Of a stretch of 64,000 bases of DNA, positions 47,733 through 60,288 are shown one piece after another. Source of the stretch: Unio delphinus (lineage: Eukaryota > Mollusca > Bivalvia > Unionida > Unionidae); assembly GCA_029339505.1 (NCBI GenBank), contig JAQISU010000233.1, positions 625,001 through 689,000 of the forward strand, in the 5' to 3' direction. Made by a program: the position numbers and the translations under genes. Position 1 is the first letter of the stretch, and the number at the start of each line of letters is the position of its first letter. Under the pieces are notes generated by a model. The model searched no databases. It saw only the letters and a program-made list of their open reading frames with translations, and was not told where the DNA came from.

Positions 47733-49712
47733 ATGTGTAATGTAAGGGCCATCATGTGTGTAATGCAAGGACCATCATGTGTGTAATGTAAGGGCCATCA
47801 TGTGTGTAATGTAAGGGCAATTCTGCATGTAATGCAAGGACCATCATGTGTGTAATGTAAGGGCCATCATGTGTGTAATGTAAGGGCCATCATGTGTGTA
47901 ATGCAAGGACCATCATGTGTGTAATGTAAGGGCCATCATGTGTGTAATGCAAGGACCATCATGTGTGTAATGTAAGGGCCATCATTTGTGTAATGCAAGG
48001 ACCATCATGTGTGTAATATAAGGGCCATCATGTGTGTAATGTAAGGGCCATCATGTGTGTAACGTAAGGGCCATCATGTGTGTAATGCAAGGACCATCAT
48101 GTGTGTAATGTAAGGGCCATCATGTGTGTAATGTAAGGACCATCATGTGTGTAATGCAAGGACCATCATGTGTGTAATGTAAGGGCCATCATGTGTGTAA
48201 TGCAAGGACCATCATGTGTGTAATGTAAGGGCCATCATGTGTGTAATGTAAGGGCCATCATGTGTGTAATGCAAGGACCATCATGTGTGTAATGTAAGGG
48301 CTATTCTGCATGTAATGCAAGGACCATCATGTGTGTAATGCAAGGACCATCATGTGTGTAATGTAAGGGCCATCATGTGTGTAATGCAAGGACCATCATG
48401 TGTGTAATGTAAGGGCCATCATGTGTGTAATGCAAGGACCATCATGTGTGTAATGTAAGGGCCATCATGTGTGTAATGCAAGGACCATCATGTGTGTAAT
48501 GTAAGGGCCATCATGTGTGTAATGCAAGGACCATCATGTGTGTAATGTAAGGGCCATCATGTGTGTAATGCAAGGACCATCATGTGTGTAATGCAAGGAC
48601 CATCATGTGTGTAATGCAAGGACCATCATGTGTGTAATGCAAGGACCATCATGTGTGTAATGAAAGGACCATCATGTGTGTAATGCAAGGACCATCATGT
48701 GTGTAATGCAAGGACCATCATGTGTGTAATGCAAGGACCATCATATGTGTAACGCAAGGACAATCATGTGTGTAATGCAAGGACCATCATGTGTGTAATG
48801 TAAGGGCCATCATGTGTGTAATGCAAGGACCATCATGTGTGTAATGCAAGGACCATCATGTGTGTAATGTAAGGGCCATCATTTGTGTAATGCAAGGACC
48901 ATCATGTGTGTAATGTAAGGGCCATCATGTGTGTAATGTAAGGGCCATCATGTGTGTAATGTAAGGGCCATCATGTGTGTAATGCAAGGACCATCATGTG
49001 TGTAATGTAAGGGCCATCATGTGTGTAATGTAAGGACCATCATGTGTGTAATGCAAGGACCATCATGTGTGTAATGTAAGGGCCATCATTTGTGTAATGC
49101 AAGGACCATCATGTGTGTAATGTACGGGCCATCATGTGTGTAATGTAAGGGCCATCATGTGTGTAACGCAAGGACCATCATGTGTGTAATGCAAGGGCTA
49201 TTCTGCATGTAATGCAAGGACCATCATATGTGTAATGCAAGGACCATTATGTGTGTAATGTAAGGGCCATCATGTGTGTAATGCAAGGACCATCATGTGT
49301 GTAATGTAAGGGCCATCATGTGTGTAATGCAAGGACCATCATGTGTGTAATGTAAGGGCCATCATGTGTGTAATGCAAGGACCATCATGTCTGTAATGTA
49401 AGGGCCATCATGTGTGTAATGCAAGGACCATCATGTTTGTAATGTAAGGGCCATCATGTGTGTAATGCAAGGACCATCATGTGTGTAATGCAAGGACCAT
49501 CATGTGTGTAATGCAAGGACCATCATGTGTGTAATGCAAGGACCATCATGTGTGTAATGAAAGGACCATCATGTGTGTAATGCAAGGACCATCATGTGTG
49601 TAATGTAAGGGCCATCATGTGTGTAATGTAAGGACAATCATGTGTGTAATGCAAGGACCATCATGTGTGTAATGCAAGGACCATCATGTGTGTAATGTAA
49701 GGACCATCATGT
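47733..49712. repeat. 23-bp satellite array, about 86 units, 897-bp higher-order period
   Basis: The unit is CATCATGTGTGTAATGCAAG plus GAC, in two common forms (GCAAGGAC and GTAAGGGC) with a few mixed units. Rare variants recur at exactly 897 bp, which is 39 units: CATTTGTG at 47983 and 48880, the GTAAGGAC hybrid at 48133 and 49030, GGGCTATTCTGC at 48298 and 49195, and TGAAAGG at 48661 and 49558. The array is thus just over two copies of a 39-unit block. No long open frame runs through it. Confidence 0.97.
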
Positions 49713-50576
49713 TTCTCAGATGGAAAGATGGAAGAAGCTATACGTTATATAATGGGGCAAGTTTAGCTTGACATTGCTACTTTTAAAACACAGCTGTATT
49801 TTGGTATCTAAGCTGCACTATCCATTGTGTTAGCTTTTAAAAAGCATTTCCAAGAGACAAACGTTTATGTCAAAATAATTCTGAAATCTAGCTGTTACTG
49901 TTTCTGAGTTCTTGTGCAATTGTAAAGACAAAAATGGTAAATTTCATGTGAATTAAACAATTTTCCGGACCAAGGGAATTGGACTAGATCATGTGCAGGT
50001 TTCTCCTCAGAGAGTATTAAGTCATTCAATTATTCTGCTGCGAGATGCCGTGCAATACGTTATTTGAAATTTCGACTCTTCGCACATATCAAAGTCATAG
50101 TCCTTAGACAGGTCGTGATAAATCGTTAACAGCATGCTCTTAATTCATTTAAGAAATTATATCACGGTATTCCACAATAACATCACCATTTTTCAATGTA
50201 AATGGTTCCAACCAATACGCCATCTATCAAATTTTCCAATTATTTCATCCCGCGAAATTAGGGGTGAGACTGTGTCCTTCCTTCCAGCGTCCCTTATATG
50301 TTAATCAGCTGTAACTTCGTCTTTGAATTCCTTTTGGTACTTCCTGTACCTTTGTTTCCGTTTCTCGGCTCTCCATGTCGGAACTTCCGGTACCATCGTT
50401 TCCGTTATCTCGGCCTTCCTTGTCGGTATATCCAGTGTTCGAACGCAAAATAATTAACAAGCTCTGACATATCTTTTATCATCATAATGTCAATTTAATG
50501 ATTAGGTCAACTCTTCTCTTTACATCCAAATATTCCACTTACACTTGTTATATAATAAAGGCTCAACAACAATATC
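49713..50576. other. No gene seen; includes a doubled 52-bp segment
   Basis: Near 50325-50430 an imperfect repeat of about 52 bp carries ACTTCCKGTACC and TTTCCGTTWTCTCGGC-like words twice. Otherwise no feature. Confidence 0.45.
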
Positions 50577-50578
50577 AA

Positions 50579-50659
50579 TAACATACATACATACATACAT
50601 ACATACATACATACATACATACATACATACATACATACATACATACATACATACATACA

Positions 50660-50688
<29 letters not shown>
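50579..50688. repeat. (ACAT)n microsatellite
   Basis: About 27 perfect ACAT units. The plus-strand frame of repeating Tyr-Ile-His-Thr over it is an artefact. Confidence 0.97.
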
Positions 50689-50690
<2 letters not shown>

Positions 50691-50699
50691 CATTAATAC

Positions 50700-53600
50700 T
50701 CTATATAGTAACTATCAACATCAACGATATTCCAACGCATTTCCCACCTTACAAATTATAAAAGACACATACAAGTATTAATGTTTAATTATACGTCATA
50801 TACGTGCACAAGGCCAACAATGTCACAAATCGGCACAATCCACAACTGTATATTCAAATAGGAACAAGCACAAGGTCTAAAACTACTCCCGATTCAATTC
50901 AGTTCTGCACTACAATGCAACATCGTATCAGATTACACCATCCACTTCGATTTTATCCTAACAACTACATACATTAATCTTGAATATTAGTAATTCGAAA
51001 TACACTACATTACGATATGTTGATAATTCAGCTATACATGGAATATTAAATTGCTACAAAATTAAATGCGCATAACAGCGTATAAATCTTACGATACCTA
51101 TTTAGGAGTTGAAACAGATTCGGGCGAAAGATGTTTTACCACAGAAGCTTTTATTCCAATCTCGTCATAAGTCCATATAACTCCCTTTCAGCCTTTTAAC
51201 GAACGCACAACTTTGGCACTCGGAGCGCAATCTAGAGTTTCTAACTTCCATACGTTTGTCATCCGTACTTTCCAGACAATGCACTGATCCGTTCGCAATG
51301 GAGTTAACATAATAACGTCCGGCTGCGTGTGAACCGACCCAAATTTGAATGTCTTAGTTGTGATTGGTTACCGGTGGTCTCTTTGAAAACATTCTGGGGT
51401 AGTATCACTGAGGTGTCACAATGTCGGATTTCCAGCCTCCCAGCCTTAGCCGATTGGTGACATCACTGCTAATTGCAACCTGAGTTTCTTGAAAAGCGGT
51501 AAGGTTACCCAAAAGAAGTAAACGCGAATTTGCCAGTAACGCAGTGACCCCAATGCACGGACAGGTAGTTTCTTTGTTTCAGAATCTGTGTAAAATCTTA
51601 ATATTATATATATTGATTTTACTCAAAGTACTTTGCATTGCGCATTTTATCATAATAGATTTATAAGCAGGAATTGTAAAAATAAATTCTCACACAACAC
51701 ACTATTGCTTAACCCGAACATTGATTTTCATATTATGACGAGTTTTGTACTAGTCACTGATTTATTCGTAGACTTGTTAATCAAAAGAGAGCCGTCGCCA
51801 CCGAATGTATTGTGTCATAAACATTTATATTGACCTTGGTTGGTGAGGGTCAAACTGATTTGTGGCAAACAATAAACGACACTATGTTTCTACCTCTATG
51901 CAGAATTACTTGTAGAATACTTCAGATGATATTGCTTAAAATGTGGTGGATACGTTTCTAAACACTTTAAAGTATGGTCGTACATTTGATACTCTCGTCG
52001 CCACACCGCCCCCAAAACAGCCCATAATCCTTATTTGGACATTGAACGTTCTTGATACATTTAGAAACTGATCATGCATAAATATCTGCTTCAGAAACTA
52101 ATAATTGGTTTTTAAAGAAATAATGACGGAATAATAATCAAATCCGCCATGGAAATTAATGTAATCTGAATGTAATGTTCTAAATTATGTACAGATTTTC
52201 CATGTACAATGAATGGATATTGCTAAGATTTTGTCCAAATTTCTGTTGATTGATTGGCCATAGAGAGACACGTTAAAGCTGATATTCTCTGTGAATCTTT
52301 TCCAATACCACGTCATTATATGTCAGTGCTATATGACATAACGTCTGGCTCATTTTGTCAATTTTGTTTAATCCGTTACTTTAAGTCTTTAGACGTCAAT
52401 TTCACTGGACGTCAAATATATATGAACGTAATTTCGGATTCAGTGGTTAGATATGTGCCAGCATAACGTCTAGCTCAGTGGAGGAAAACTTTTTTGTGCA
52501 AGGTGTAACGTAACTTCTGGCTCATTGGGCGTCAAATTGTTATGAGCTCAGTGTTAATAAACATTTCTGATGACATTGGTTGGTGAGGGTCAAACTCTTT
52601 TGTAGCAAGATATGCTCACCTCTGCAGATTACTTGCGAAAGAGTATGGACTTCTTCTATGTTGGTAGCTTGTTTCCTTTATATGTCTATCCACAAGATTG
52701 AACATTTTGCAAATATTGTCACAGGTAATAATGTTGTTTATAAACCTGTATGGTGGAAGCGGTTTCGATGTTATAAGAACAATACTAATATGACGAAAGA
52801 GAACCAAAAGTTATACTTATGAAATATGAAAGGCTAGTGAACCAGTTTTGTCTCCTAAGTTCTGAGGAACTCCTAAGCAGTAATTACGTTAATACAAATG
52901 TGGGAATTAGTGAGTTTGGTTCTTCTCACAAACCGTTGATGACCCTACGCTCATGGTGTGATTACGCCGAAAAGTAGCGAGGCATTAAATCGTAAATTTT
53001 AATGAAATTCTGTAAAACAAAACTAACGTCAAGAAACGACGATGTCTACGGTATAGCAGGGTCAGGAAGTGTTCATATTTCAGAGAGATATTCCATCCAA
53101 TGTGATATAGGATGTATTGATATCTGCAAAGTGATAAATCAAGATGCGGAAAAAGCTAACGCAGTAGTTTAAGTTCTTTTCAATTGCTTCTATTAATTGC
53201 TTAAAAGATTATTTTATATGCGGGTTTACATGTGACATTGTTAACAGTTTGACTCCATATAGTAATATCAGCGGCCTTTTCATTTTGTTTTTGTTTCAGC
53301 GTATTGTTTCAGCGCATGAGAATAACCCGAAAAAACCCAGTTCCTGTTCATCAGTTCGGTAAGAACCAATGTCGACATTTTAGGCGGCTTGATAGTTTAA
53401 TCCGAAATAGTTTTTCTTTTGAGAACATGATATTTTCTGTAGTCTTTATCAACTCTAATCATTAATTGTCGTTATATTCTCGTCCTAATCTCTTATCAAC
53501 CAAACGTTCTACACTGTCCTCTTAAAAATCTCTTATTCACGTTCTCTTCATGTATCTGCTCTAATTATTTCTGTCTTTTAAGTAAGCACTTTGTAAATAC
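50700..53600. other. No gene seen; a diverged local duplication at 51.8 and 52.6 kb
   Basis: About 90 bp starting at 51832 (TTGGTTGGTGAGGGTCAAAC, then TCTGCAGATTACTTG-like words) recur at about 52573. Frames at 51633, 52254 and 52580 have no recognisable motif. Confidence 0.4.
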
Positions 53601-53601
53601 C

Positions 53602-53868
53602 TTATATAATGTATCTGTATATTTCATCATGTATACTGCTGTAGAGGTCCAACCAGATGTAAGACGTTGTTTGTTTATTAAATTCTTTATCTGCTACGCT
53701 TTCCTCTTGGGGAACTTTCTTACATATCGAATATAAAGGCTTACTTCTTGGCATGTAGGTATTACACGTGTTTAGTAATGCTTTTAGCTCTGTGTCTGAA
53801 AATTTACCTTTCTGATAAATTCTGTTCAGTTTATTGTTAAAGCAGTAATATAAAATACACATAGACAT
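53602..53868 (-). other. Unassigned minus-strand open frame, possible exon (88 codons)
   Basis: The frame reads partly protein-like (GKFSDTELKALLNTCNTY, then MPRSKPLYSICKKVPQEES, ending SSIHDEIYRYII). A GGTAAATTTTCAG just inside it could be a splice acceptor near 53815. There are no neighbours, domain or family I recognise, and codon content is as AT-rich as the surroundings. I list it as a candidate only. Confidence 0.2.
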
Positions 53869-55462
53869 AAATAAATTGTTTTCGTCGCAAACCTCTGGAA
53901 GCTTATATTATAATCATGTCGTTTTTAAGTTATTTTCCTCTTGTTGTATATGAAAGAAGAATTGGTAAAAATCTATTAAATACATTGTTCTGCGAAACTA
54001 GCTTTAATGCAATATTCCATCTCGAAAAGATTTCGATGTAAAATGTGTAATACATTCTAAAGCTCTTGTGTAAGCTGTTCTTTAAACTCTTAATGCCATA
54101 TTATATTGCTTTTGGATTTGCCAAATTCGCATCTGAATGATTCATCTTAGTAAAATGCCCCTTAATTACCAAATTGTCCTCTTTATAAAAATTTTATACT
54201 CAAATTTTTGTGTAATATCGAAATATAAAATGTTGATGTGCCTCTATTTGCCGTCCCTCTTAAACCAATTGGTAGCATTCCACTTGCCTATTAAGTTTTA
54301 TATTGTTAATTAAATTTCTATGGTGTTTTAGTAATATCTTCTGAATTTGTAATACTATGGCTGAATCTTTTGTTAACCATCTTTTTTCTTGCATCGCAGT
54401 TTCCTCCTACATAAAGTATTGGTTTTCTAAGTTTGTTACTAGCTAGGTAACTGAAGGGAAGTGTATTCAGTCCCCAAAGGCCAATCACTCATTTGATAAA
54501 CCAACAGTGTCTTTGTAAACTGAATTTAGAATAACATAGTATTACAGACATTATTCGAGATAAACAGTCCTCCCAAATGGAAGTATCGTTTCATTCATTC
54601 TCGTTTTGCCAAACTTTAGTACCAATAAATCAATACTGTATGTGCATCTATTATTGTACATTCATTTCTTTTAAATTGCATTATTATGTCGTAAAATGGA
54701 TAAGTCATTGGAAGAGGTCAACAGAATTGTGAATGAAGACCATCTCTGTTATAGTTTTAGCAAGTTACGTTAGTATGCATTCTCTATTAAGAGCAACAAC
54801 AAAAAAAAAAATCTTATTGCTGAAGATTCAAATTTGGTTCTGTGTACTAACCAGTATTACGTTTGTCTCCATTCGTTAAGTAAAATAGTGTCTTAAGTAT
54901 AAAAAAGAATAACTCGTATAAATATGTTATTTATTGGTATTATGATACCAGAAAGCATTTTGCTCAACAAATAGGATAAATACTTGCTAAATCGAGATCA
55001 AAAAGATATTTTTAAAATTAAAAAAAAATATAATTTTTAAACTTATTTAACAGAAGGGGAGTGTAATCAAGCCTCACATGACTGAGTGAGATGGACCAAT
55101 CACTCTAAGCCATATAAATGTAAATCAACTTGAAGTTTCGAAACCAGATTGTGTCTAAACTATTTTGTGTGTATAATCTGATTATCACCTTACTGCATTA
55201 AGGTAGCGGCAAAAGCTCAAATAATACCACCGCAGCAGATAAAAAAGTGGATAAAATTAAAATAAAGAAGAACCATGCTAAAGTATTATCATCGTAGTAA
55301 AATAGGGTGCAAGCAATTGCAAAATTGAAAATAATAAAGACTAACAACCAAAAACATTTCGATAGCATAGAGAGATAGAAATCAGGATCAGCAAAAGATT
55401 TAAAGCCTCTGTCCGGTAAGTCGTTTCTTTGAGTTAATATTTATTTCCCTGGTCTTTTAACT
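53869..55462. other. No gene seen
   Basis: Very AT-rich; nothing recognised. Confidence 0.4.
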
Positions 55463-55463
55463 A

Positions 55464-55466
<3 letters not shown>

Positions 55467-55502
<36 letters not shown>
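55467..55502. repeat. (TG)n microsatellite
   Basis: About 18 TG units. Confidence 0.96.
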
Positions 55503-55504
<2 letters not shown>

Positions 55505-55994
55505 CTTTGGTTCTATTCTAAGAATTACTTTGACGACCTCTGTAACAGGTTTTTCTCATACGAAAATGATGCCAGAACGAGCCAGAATATACGCAAATAA
55601 CCGTTTGGGAGTTAAAGAGCCAAGCTTTTCTCATACAATGTGATAGCCACTGACAAAGAACTTCAGAATGTGCTGACGATCCTTGAGCCAGATATTACGG
55701 TGATACTAAAGTTTTCATAACCGCGGATCCAGAAATTAGGGCTAAACAAATCTGGTGACTTGAGGATTAGGGAACTCGAGTTTATAGTTTTATGAGAAGG
55801 TTTTAAAATGGCTGTTTTTGTCGTATTTTATATAATAAATTGATTCTGAAAATGTGTCAAAACTGAACATAAATGTTTTCTACGCTACTTATATCAGTGA
55901 ATTCATGTGCGTGATTTTCCATTTGGTTTAAATTGATGGATGCTGATCATACAAAGAAAGAAAGAAAACAGGGTTGCAGGTGAAGTGTGATATG
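55503..55994. other. No gene seen
   Basis: Non-coding, with no repeats or elements recognised. Confidence 0.4.
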
Positions 55995-56283
55995 AAGGTC
56001 AATGGCCTAGTCGTGAGATTGTTTGATTCGGATGCGAGAGGTCGCGGGGTCGAACTCCGACTGAGTCGAATACCAAAGCCTTTATAAAACGGTGCATGCA
56101 GCTTCCTCGCTAGGCACTCATGATTAGGAGGTTAGTGAAAGGATTGGTTGGCCTGGTGAAAGTATAATGTTACTTTATGGGACCTCATGCTACATGTCTG
56201 TGGCATGATGCCCTGAGTGCTAGTCATCTCTATAAACTGCACACGATGTGAGTGAAACAATGTTAAAGATACTTAAAAAAACC
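55995..56283 (+). mobile_element. SINE family B copy (tRNA-derived)
   Basis: The head AAGGTCAATGGCCTAGTCGT is followed by GGTCGCGGGGTCGAACTCCG, which contains a B box. The body has GGTTGGCCTGGTGAAAGTAT, GGACCTCATGCTACATGTCT and TGGCATGATGCCCTGAGTGC, then CTATAAACTGC and an A-rich end. The same order occurs on the minus strand at 58754-58450. It differs from family A in head, body and tail. Confidence 0.8.
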
Positions 56284-56396
56284 CAGATATGTTAGTTTCA
56301 ACTTGTAATGGCAGCGGTTAGTATTTCTCTAAACAAAGCATATATTCCTGTTGTGACTGGTAAAGTTTGTTTTATTGTCGCTGTCGTTTTCATACA

Positions 56397-56450
56397 TGAT
56401 GATGATGGTGATGATGATGATGATAATGATTATGATGATGATGATGATGA
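56397..56450. repeat. (GAT)n microsatellite, imperfect
   Basis: About 18 GAT/GGT/AAT units. Confidence 0.93.
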
Positions 56451-56639
56451 AAGTTTAAAAAAAGTAAATGTGAACTATCGATAAGGATTATTGATATGAA
56501 CCAATTTTTTTACAGTTTAATCAGAGTGCCGCAAGCACGAAATCTCGTCATGAGTCAGGTGCATGAGCTAAAAGATAAGGCAAACAAGGAAAGATGAGTG
56601 TAACAATAGAGTTGGAATCGTATCTACAACCCTATCTCA

Positions 56640-56787
56640 TGTGTTACCAAATGCCGGTAATTGTCTACACTGTACTCAGGTCAGTTAATGTGTTACCAAA
56701 TGCCGGTAATTGTCTACGCTGTACTCAGGTCAGTTCATGTGATACCAAATGCCGGTAATTGTCTACGCTGTACTCAGGTCAGTTCGT
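56640..56787. repeat. 49-bp tandem repeat, three copies
   Basis: TGTTACCAAATGCCGGTAAT with TGTCTACGCTGTACTCAGGT repeats from 56642 at a 49-bp period with two or three changes in all. Confidence 0.95.
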
Positions 56788-56789
56788 GG

Positions 56790-58190
56790 AAAGATTTGCA
56801 AACATGAAAATTGCAGTTGACATCAAACATGTTACTCGTCCATCAGTATCAACAAATTATTTTGGGAGGGAGGTTTGCTTTAACGGAATTAAGTGTCATT
56901 ACCTGATAATAGTTTCATAGATGCACTTGTAATCGTGTTTGAATAATATATTTGTATCGAGCGATCAGTTTTGGGAGAAGTTGATAAATTTCTTATATAT
57001 TTTTAGTTGTATTAGCATTTTAATAGTAGTTGTAGCATTATTAGGATAGTAATAGTATCATCATCGTCACCAGCAGGAGTATTAGTAATAGCTGTGATAG
57101 AAAATACTATTATGAAGTGCTTGACATTATTTGCGTACGAGTTAAAAATGGAGACGTTTGCTCCATGTTTTAAGCAAGTCTACAGTGTTTTCTCTCTTAT
57201 GACAATTAAATTATATGCAAAATAAACCAATGAAAACTGTCAGTCTATTTTATGTTACCATTTTGTAATCACACTGTATTATATTCTAATCAATGTCGTT
57301 TCCAAGAATGAGCCAGGATTTTAACGTCAAAGCAGCACGGTATTGAAACGATACTATCATTTTCTGATTCCGTAATACTGTAGCGAACCGAATGCATCAT
57401 TTTGCAGAATCATAACAAATGGTCCGGACGTCTTACTAGGAGTAAAATAATGTTGGATCTCTAAATTGACTTCAAAGTTATTTATTTAATATTTGTGCAA
57501 GCTTGGCTATTGCAGAAGGGAATATTCAGGCCGGATAGGCTATTAGCGCGCCAAGATGGTTTGACGAAGCCTGGACACAGGCGGATAGAACATCATATAG
57601 TAGGCGTGTCGACTATTTAGGGATGAAAGAAGCTAAAACTTCCGATGGGAGGGGCTAATACATTAGACAGGAAAATGCTTCATTCTTATTCGCAAACGCT
57701 CGCAGTGAGCTACTAATTCTCGGGGGAGAGAGACTATTTTCTAGTAATGCAGGAAGCTTGGGTTGAGGAGGGAATTCTAGCAAAAAGCCACTCTGAGACT
57801 TAACTTTGAAATCCATTCTAATACTTGTTGTTGAGAAGTAAACTAAGCGTTTATAATCACAGTGGCACATGCGAAACATACAGCAAGTACCGGTAAGTCA
57901 ACTTAATCATGGTCTGTACCAAGACACAAAAGTTAAATGGAATAGGAAAATATAGAATTAAAGACTATGCCCAGCATAAAGAAATAAGAGATAGCGAACA
58001 AATATCGAAACAACTTCGGAAGAAATCATACATTACTGAACTGAAATGAGCTCACACAATTCACGGATAGTACATGCAAAGTACATGATATCGAGACATA
58101 GACAAATACTAGATTTTGAGGTATATTTTGATACAAAGAGAATTGAAACTGAAGAAGGAAGTTTCTTGAATGCAAACATAAGTCTGGTGC
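56790..58190. other. No gene seen
   Basis: No supported frame. A 74-codon minus-strand frame at 57879-57655 has no recognisable content. Confidence 0.4.
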
Positions 58191-58197
58191 ACAAGAA

Positions 58198-59232
58198 ATA
58201 GACCTGAGAGGGATGGAACCAGAAAAGAGACCAAGTATGTCCAAATTATTGATGATGTTCACACTCATAGTGAAATCATTCGTGAGTCTTACGGATTCGT
58301 TCAATATGAAGGTGAGGGATCTTAGCTTACATTTTAAGATCCAAGGGGAACACGCCAATATTGCCTTATGGAAAACTAAACTATGGAGGGATTACGATCG
58401 ATGTAAAATAACCAGTACCATTTCTAAGGAATATTGTTTGTTTGATTAGGATTTTTAACGTTGCTTTAACAATTTTTCAGTCATATCGCTACGATGTCTG
58501 CAGTGAGGCAGTTTATAGTGATGTCGAGCACTGAGACATCATGCCGCAGACATGTAGCATGATGTCTCACCCAGTCACATTATCCTGACACCAGGCCGAC
58601 CAGTCCTAACACTAACCTCTTAATGCTGAGCGTCAAGCGAGGCAGCTGTTAGTACCATTTTTGTAAGTCTTTGGTATGACTCGGCCGGGGATCGAACCGA
58701 CGACCTCCCGCTTCCGGGGCGGACGCTCTAACAACTAGGCCACCGGAGCGGAAGATAAGGAAGATAAAGCAAAAAGAACGGCGGGGCTACATATATCAAT
58801 TATCCCCTTAGAGATACCAATAGAAGTAACAGTAGAAAAGTTTGGAAGAAAACTACAGGTTAAAGTGCAGAATCGATACACATCCAGGCTATCCCTTGAA
58901 AAATGGAGTGCGCATTTTTGAAATAGATAAAGAAAATCTTAAGACAATAAAAAAAATCCTCCATAGATTCATTGTAAAGACATGGAGTAAGGGATGAATA
59001 TATCACAGTAAATGTACAAAATGTGGAAAAGTGGGATACACTCCTCGGAAATGCTTAGAATAGAAAAGCACAGAAATAGAGTCCACACCTATTATTCAAC
59101 AAAAGGAGATGCCATACCTAAACCACGGAATAAAGGGAAACACTCCCCGCAACAAAATAAGGACAGGATACAAAATAACCATCCAGTAGTTCAAAGAATC
59201 CAAGAGCCCATTGAAAAACAAGCCTTCGGGTA
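58198..59232 (+). pseudogene. Zinc-knuckle coding remnant, interrupted by a SINE
   Basis: Plus-strand frames left of the SINE give KVRDLSLHFKIQGEHANIAL and WKTKLWRDYDRCKITS (58308-58446). Right of it, frames give IPLEIPIEVTVEKFGRKLQV with KVQNRYTS, then after a shift PLKNGVRIFEIDKENLKTI, and then CTKCGKVGYTPRKC at about 59016-59057. The last is a C-x2-C-x4-H-x4-C knuckle with His changed to Tyr. Several shifts and stops break the frame. Zinc knuckles of this type occur in retroelement gag or ORF1 proteins and in host CCHC proteins; I cannot tell which. The SINE family B copy at 58450-58754 splits it. Confidence 0.5.
58450..58754 (-). mobile_element. SINE family B copy, minus strand
   Basis: Read on the minus strand, the head CCGCTCCGGTGGCCTAGTTG with TTAGAGCGTCC and a B box GGTTCGATCCCCGG is well kept. 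The body then matches the copy at 55995 (CGGCCTGGTGTCAGGATAAT, CATCATGCTACATGTCTGCG, CTATAAACTGCC), and the end is GTTAAAGCAACG. The tRNA-like head lacks a closing acceptor stem, so it is a SINE, not a tRNA gene. Flanking GATTAGGA and GATAAGGA could be an imperfect target duplication. Confidence 0.85.
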
Positions 59233-60002
59233 AAACAATATAGTAAGCCTCCGGGTAAACAAAATAGCTAGGCCGGGGTTGACTCGAATGGTCTGGAGAG
59301 ATCAAACGAGACACACAACCCCCGCCACCCCCACCCCACCCCACGCAATTAAAAAAATAGAGTTAACTTGTTAAAAGAAGGGAATTGAATTGGGTAAACA
59401 AGCTTCTCAAAGGAAGCTCCCAAGGTGACGTGAGAGTCGGTGCCGAGATATTCCAGGGTGTACAAAGTGACGACACCGAGAAAATAAGAAGGAAGCCGTG
59501 GAGACTTCCAGTGTGTATACAAGAGGCACAGTGTATAGAAGGAGGAAGAGGATAGAAAGAGGAAAGATGACAAATTAGATTAGTACTTGGGAAAACTCAC
59601 TGAACATAAACTCTCATAATATGACGAAGTAAAGAGTAAAGGGCATTAGGTCAAGCCAGTCATTATTTTATTATGATATATTGAGCTGAAGATTTATGTC
59701 TATGAAATTATTGCATTCGTATATTTGATACAATTATCATTTATTCACTCTTGAGTTGTTATATGTATTTAGAGAGTCGAAATTTTAGACTGGGGGCTCG
59801 TGAGTAATTTAAATTTTAATGCACACCGTCTGCAGTAATATTTATAATACCGGATTATATCTGCAATATTATTTATAATACCGCAGTGGATAAGTAACGG
59901 TGTTGTGACAATTGCCATGCTATATATCAAAATGTCTTGGCTACAACTGGTACACGCGCGAATAACTGTACTTTAGCTTCACTATATACAAATATAAGTG
60001 AG
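59233..60002. other. No gene seen
   Basis: A C-rich run (CCCCGCCACCCCCACCCC) lies near 59320. The frames around it (59344-59096 minus and others) are composition artefacts. Confidence 0.4.
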
Positions 60003-60015
60003 TAGCATTCTCTTT

Positions 60016-60275
60016 GTTGTTGGTGTCGTAGTTGTTGTAGGGTTTAACGCCATTTTTCAGCACAGAATAGGATATACATGGCGGCCAGTATTAATGGTGG
60101 AAGAAGAACCCGTAACAACATCAGAAAGAAGCATCAACCCACGAGAAGCTACTGGCAAGCTTTCTCACATACCCACAAGTGGCAGAATCCGAGACTCGAA
60201 AACACGCATACACAGGTGAGATGGCAGTGATTCGTAACGGAGAGCGCTTTAGACCACTTGGCCACTCGGGGCCCC
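60016..60275 (-). mobile_element. SINE family A copy with 13-bp target duplication
   Basis: Minus strand. The tail TTGTTGTAGGGTTTAACGCC is on the left, then the shared body words ATACATGGCGGCCAGTATTA and GCTACTGGCAAGCTTTCTCA, then the head TTGGCCACTCGGGGCCCC on the right. TAGCATTCTCTTT (60003-60015) and TAGCATTTTCTTT (60276-60288) flank it with one mismatch. The two open frames inside are artefacts. Confidence 0.92.
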
Positions 60276-60288
60276 TAGCATTTTCTTT

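Noticed and set aside
58026..58358. 110-codon minus-strand frame
   Set aside because: It is antisense to the zinc-knuckle remnant, whose plus-strand reading gives a better protein-like sequence.
58684..58754. tRNA gene on the minus strand
   Set aside because: A and B boxes are present but the acceptor stem does not close and the similarity continues into a SINE body; the same holds for the heads at 45853, 28964, 34824, 55995 and 60016.
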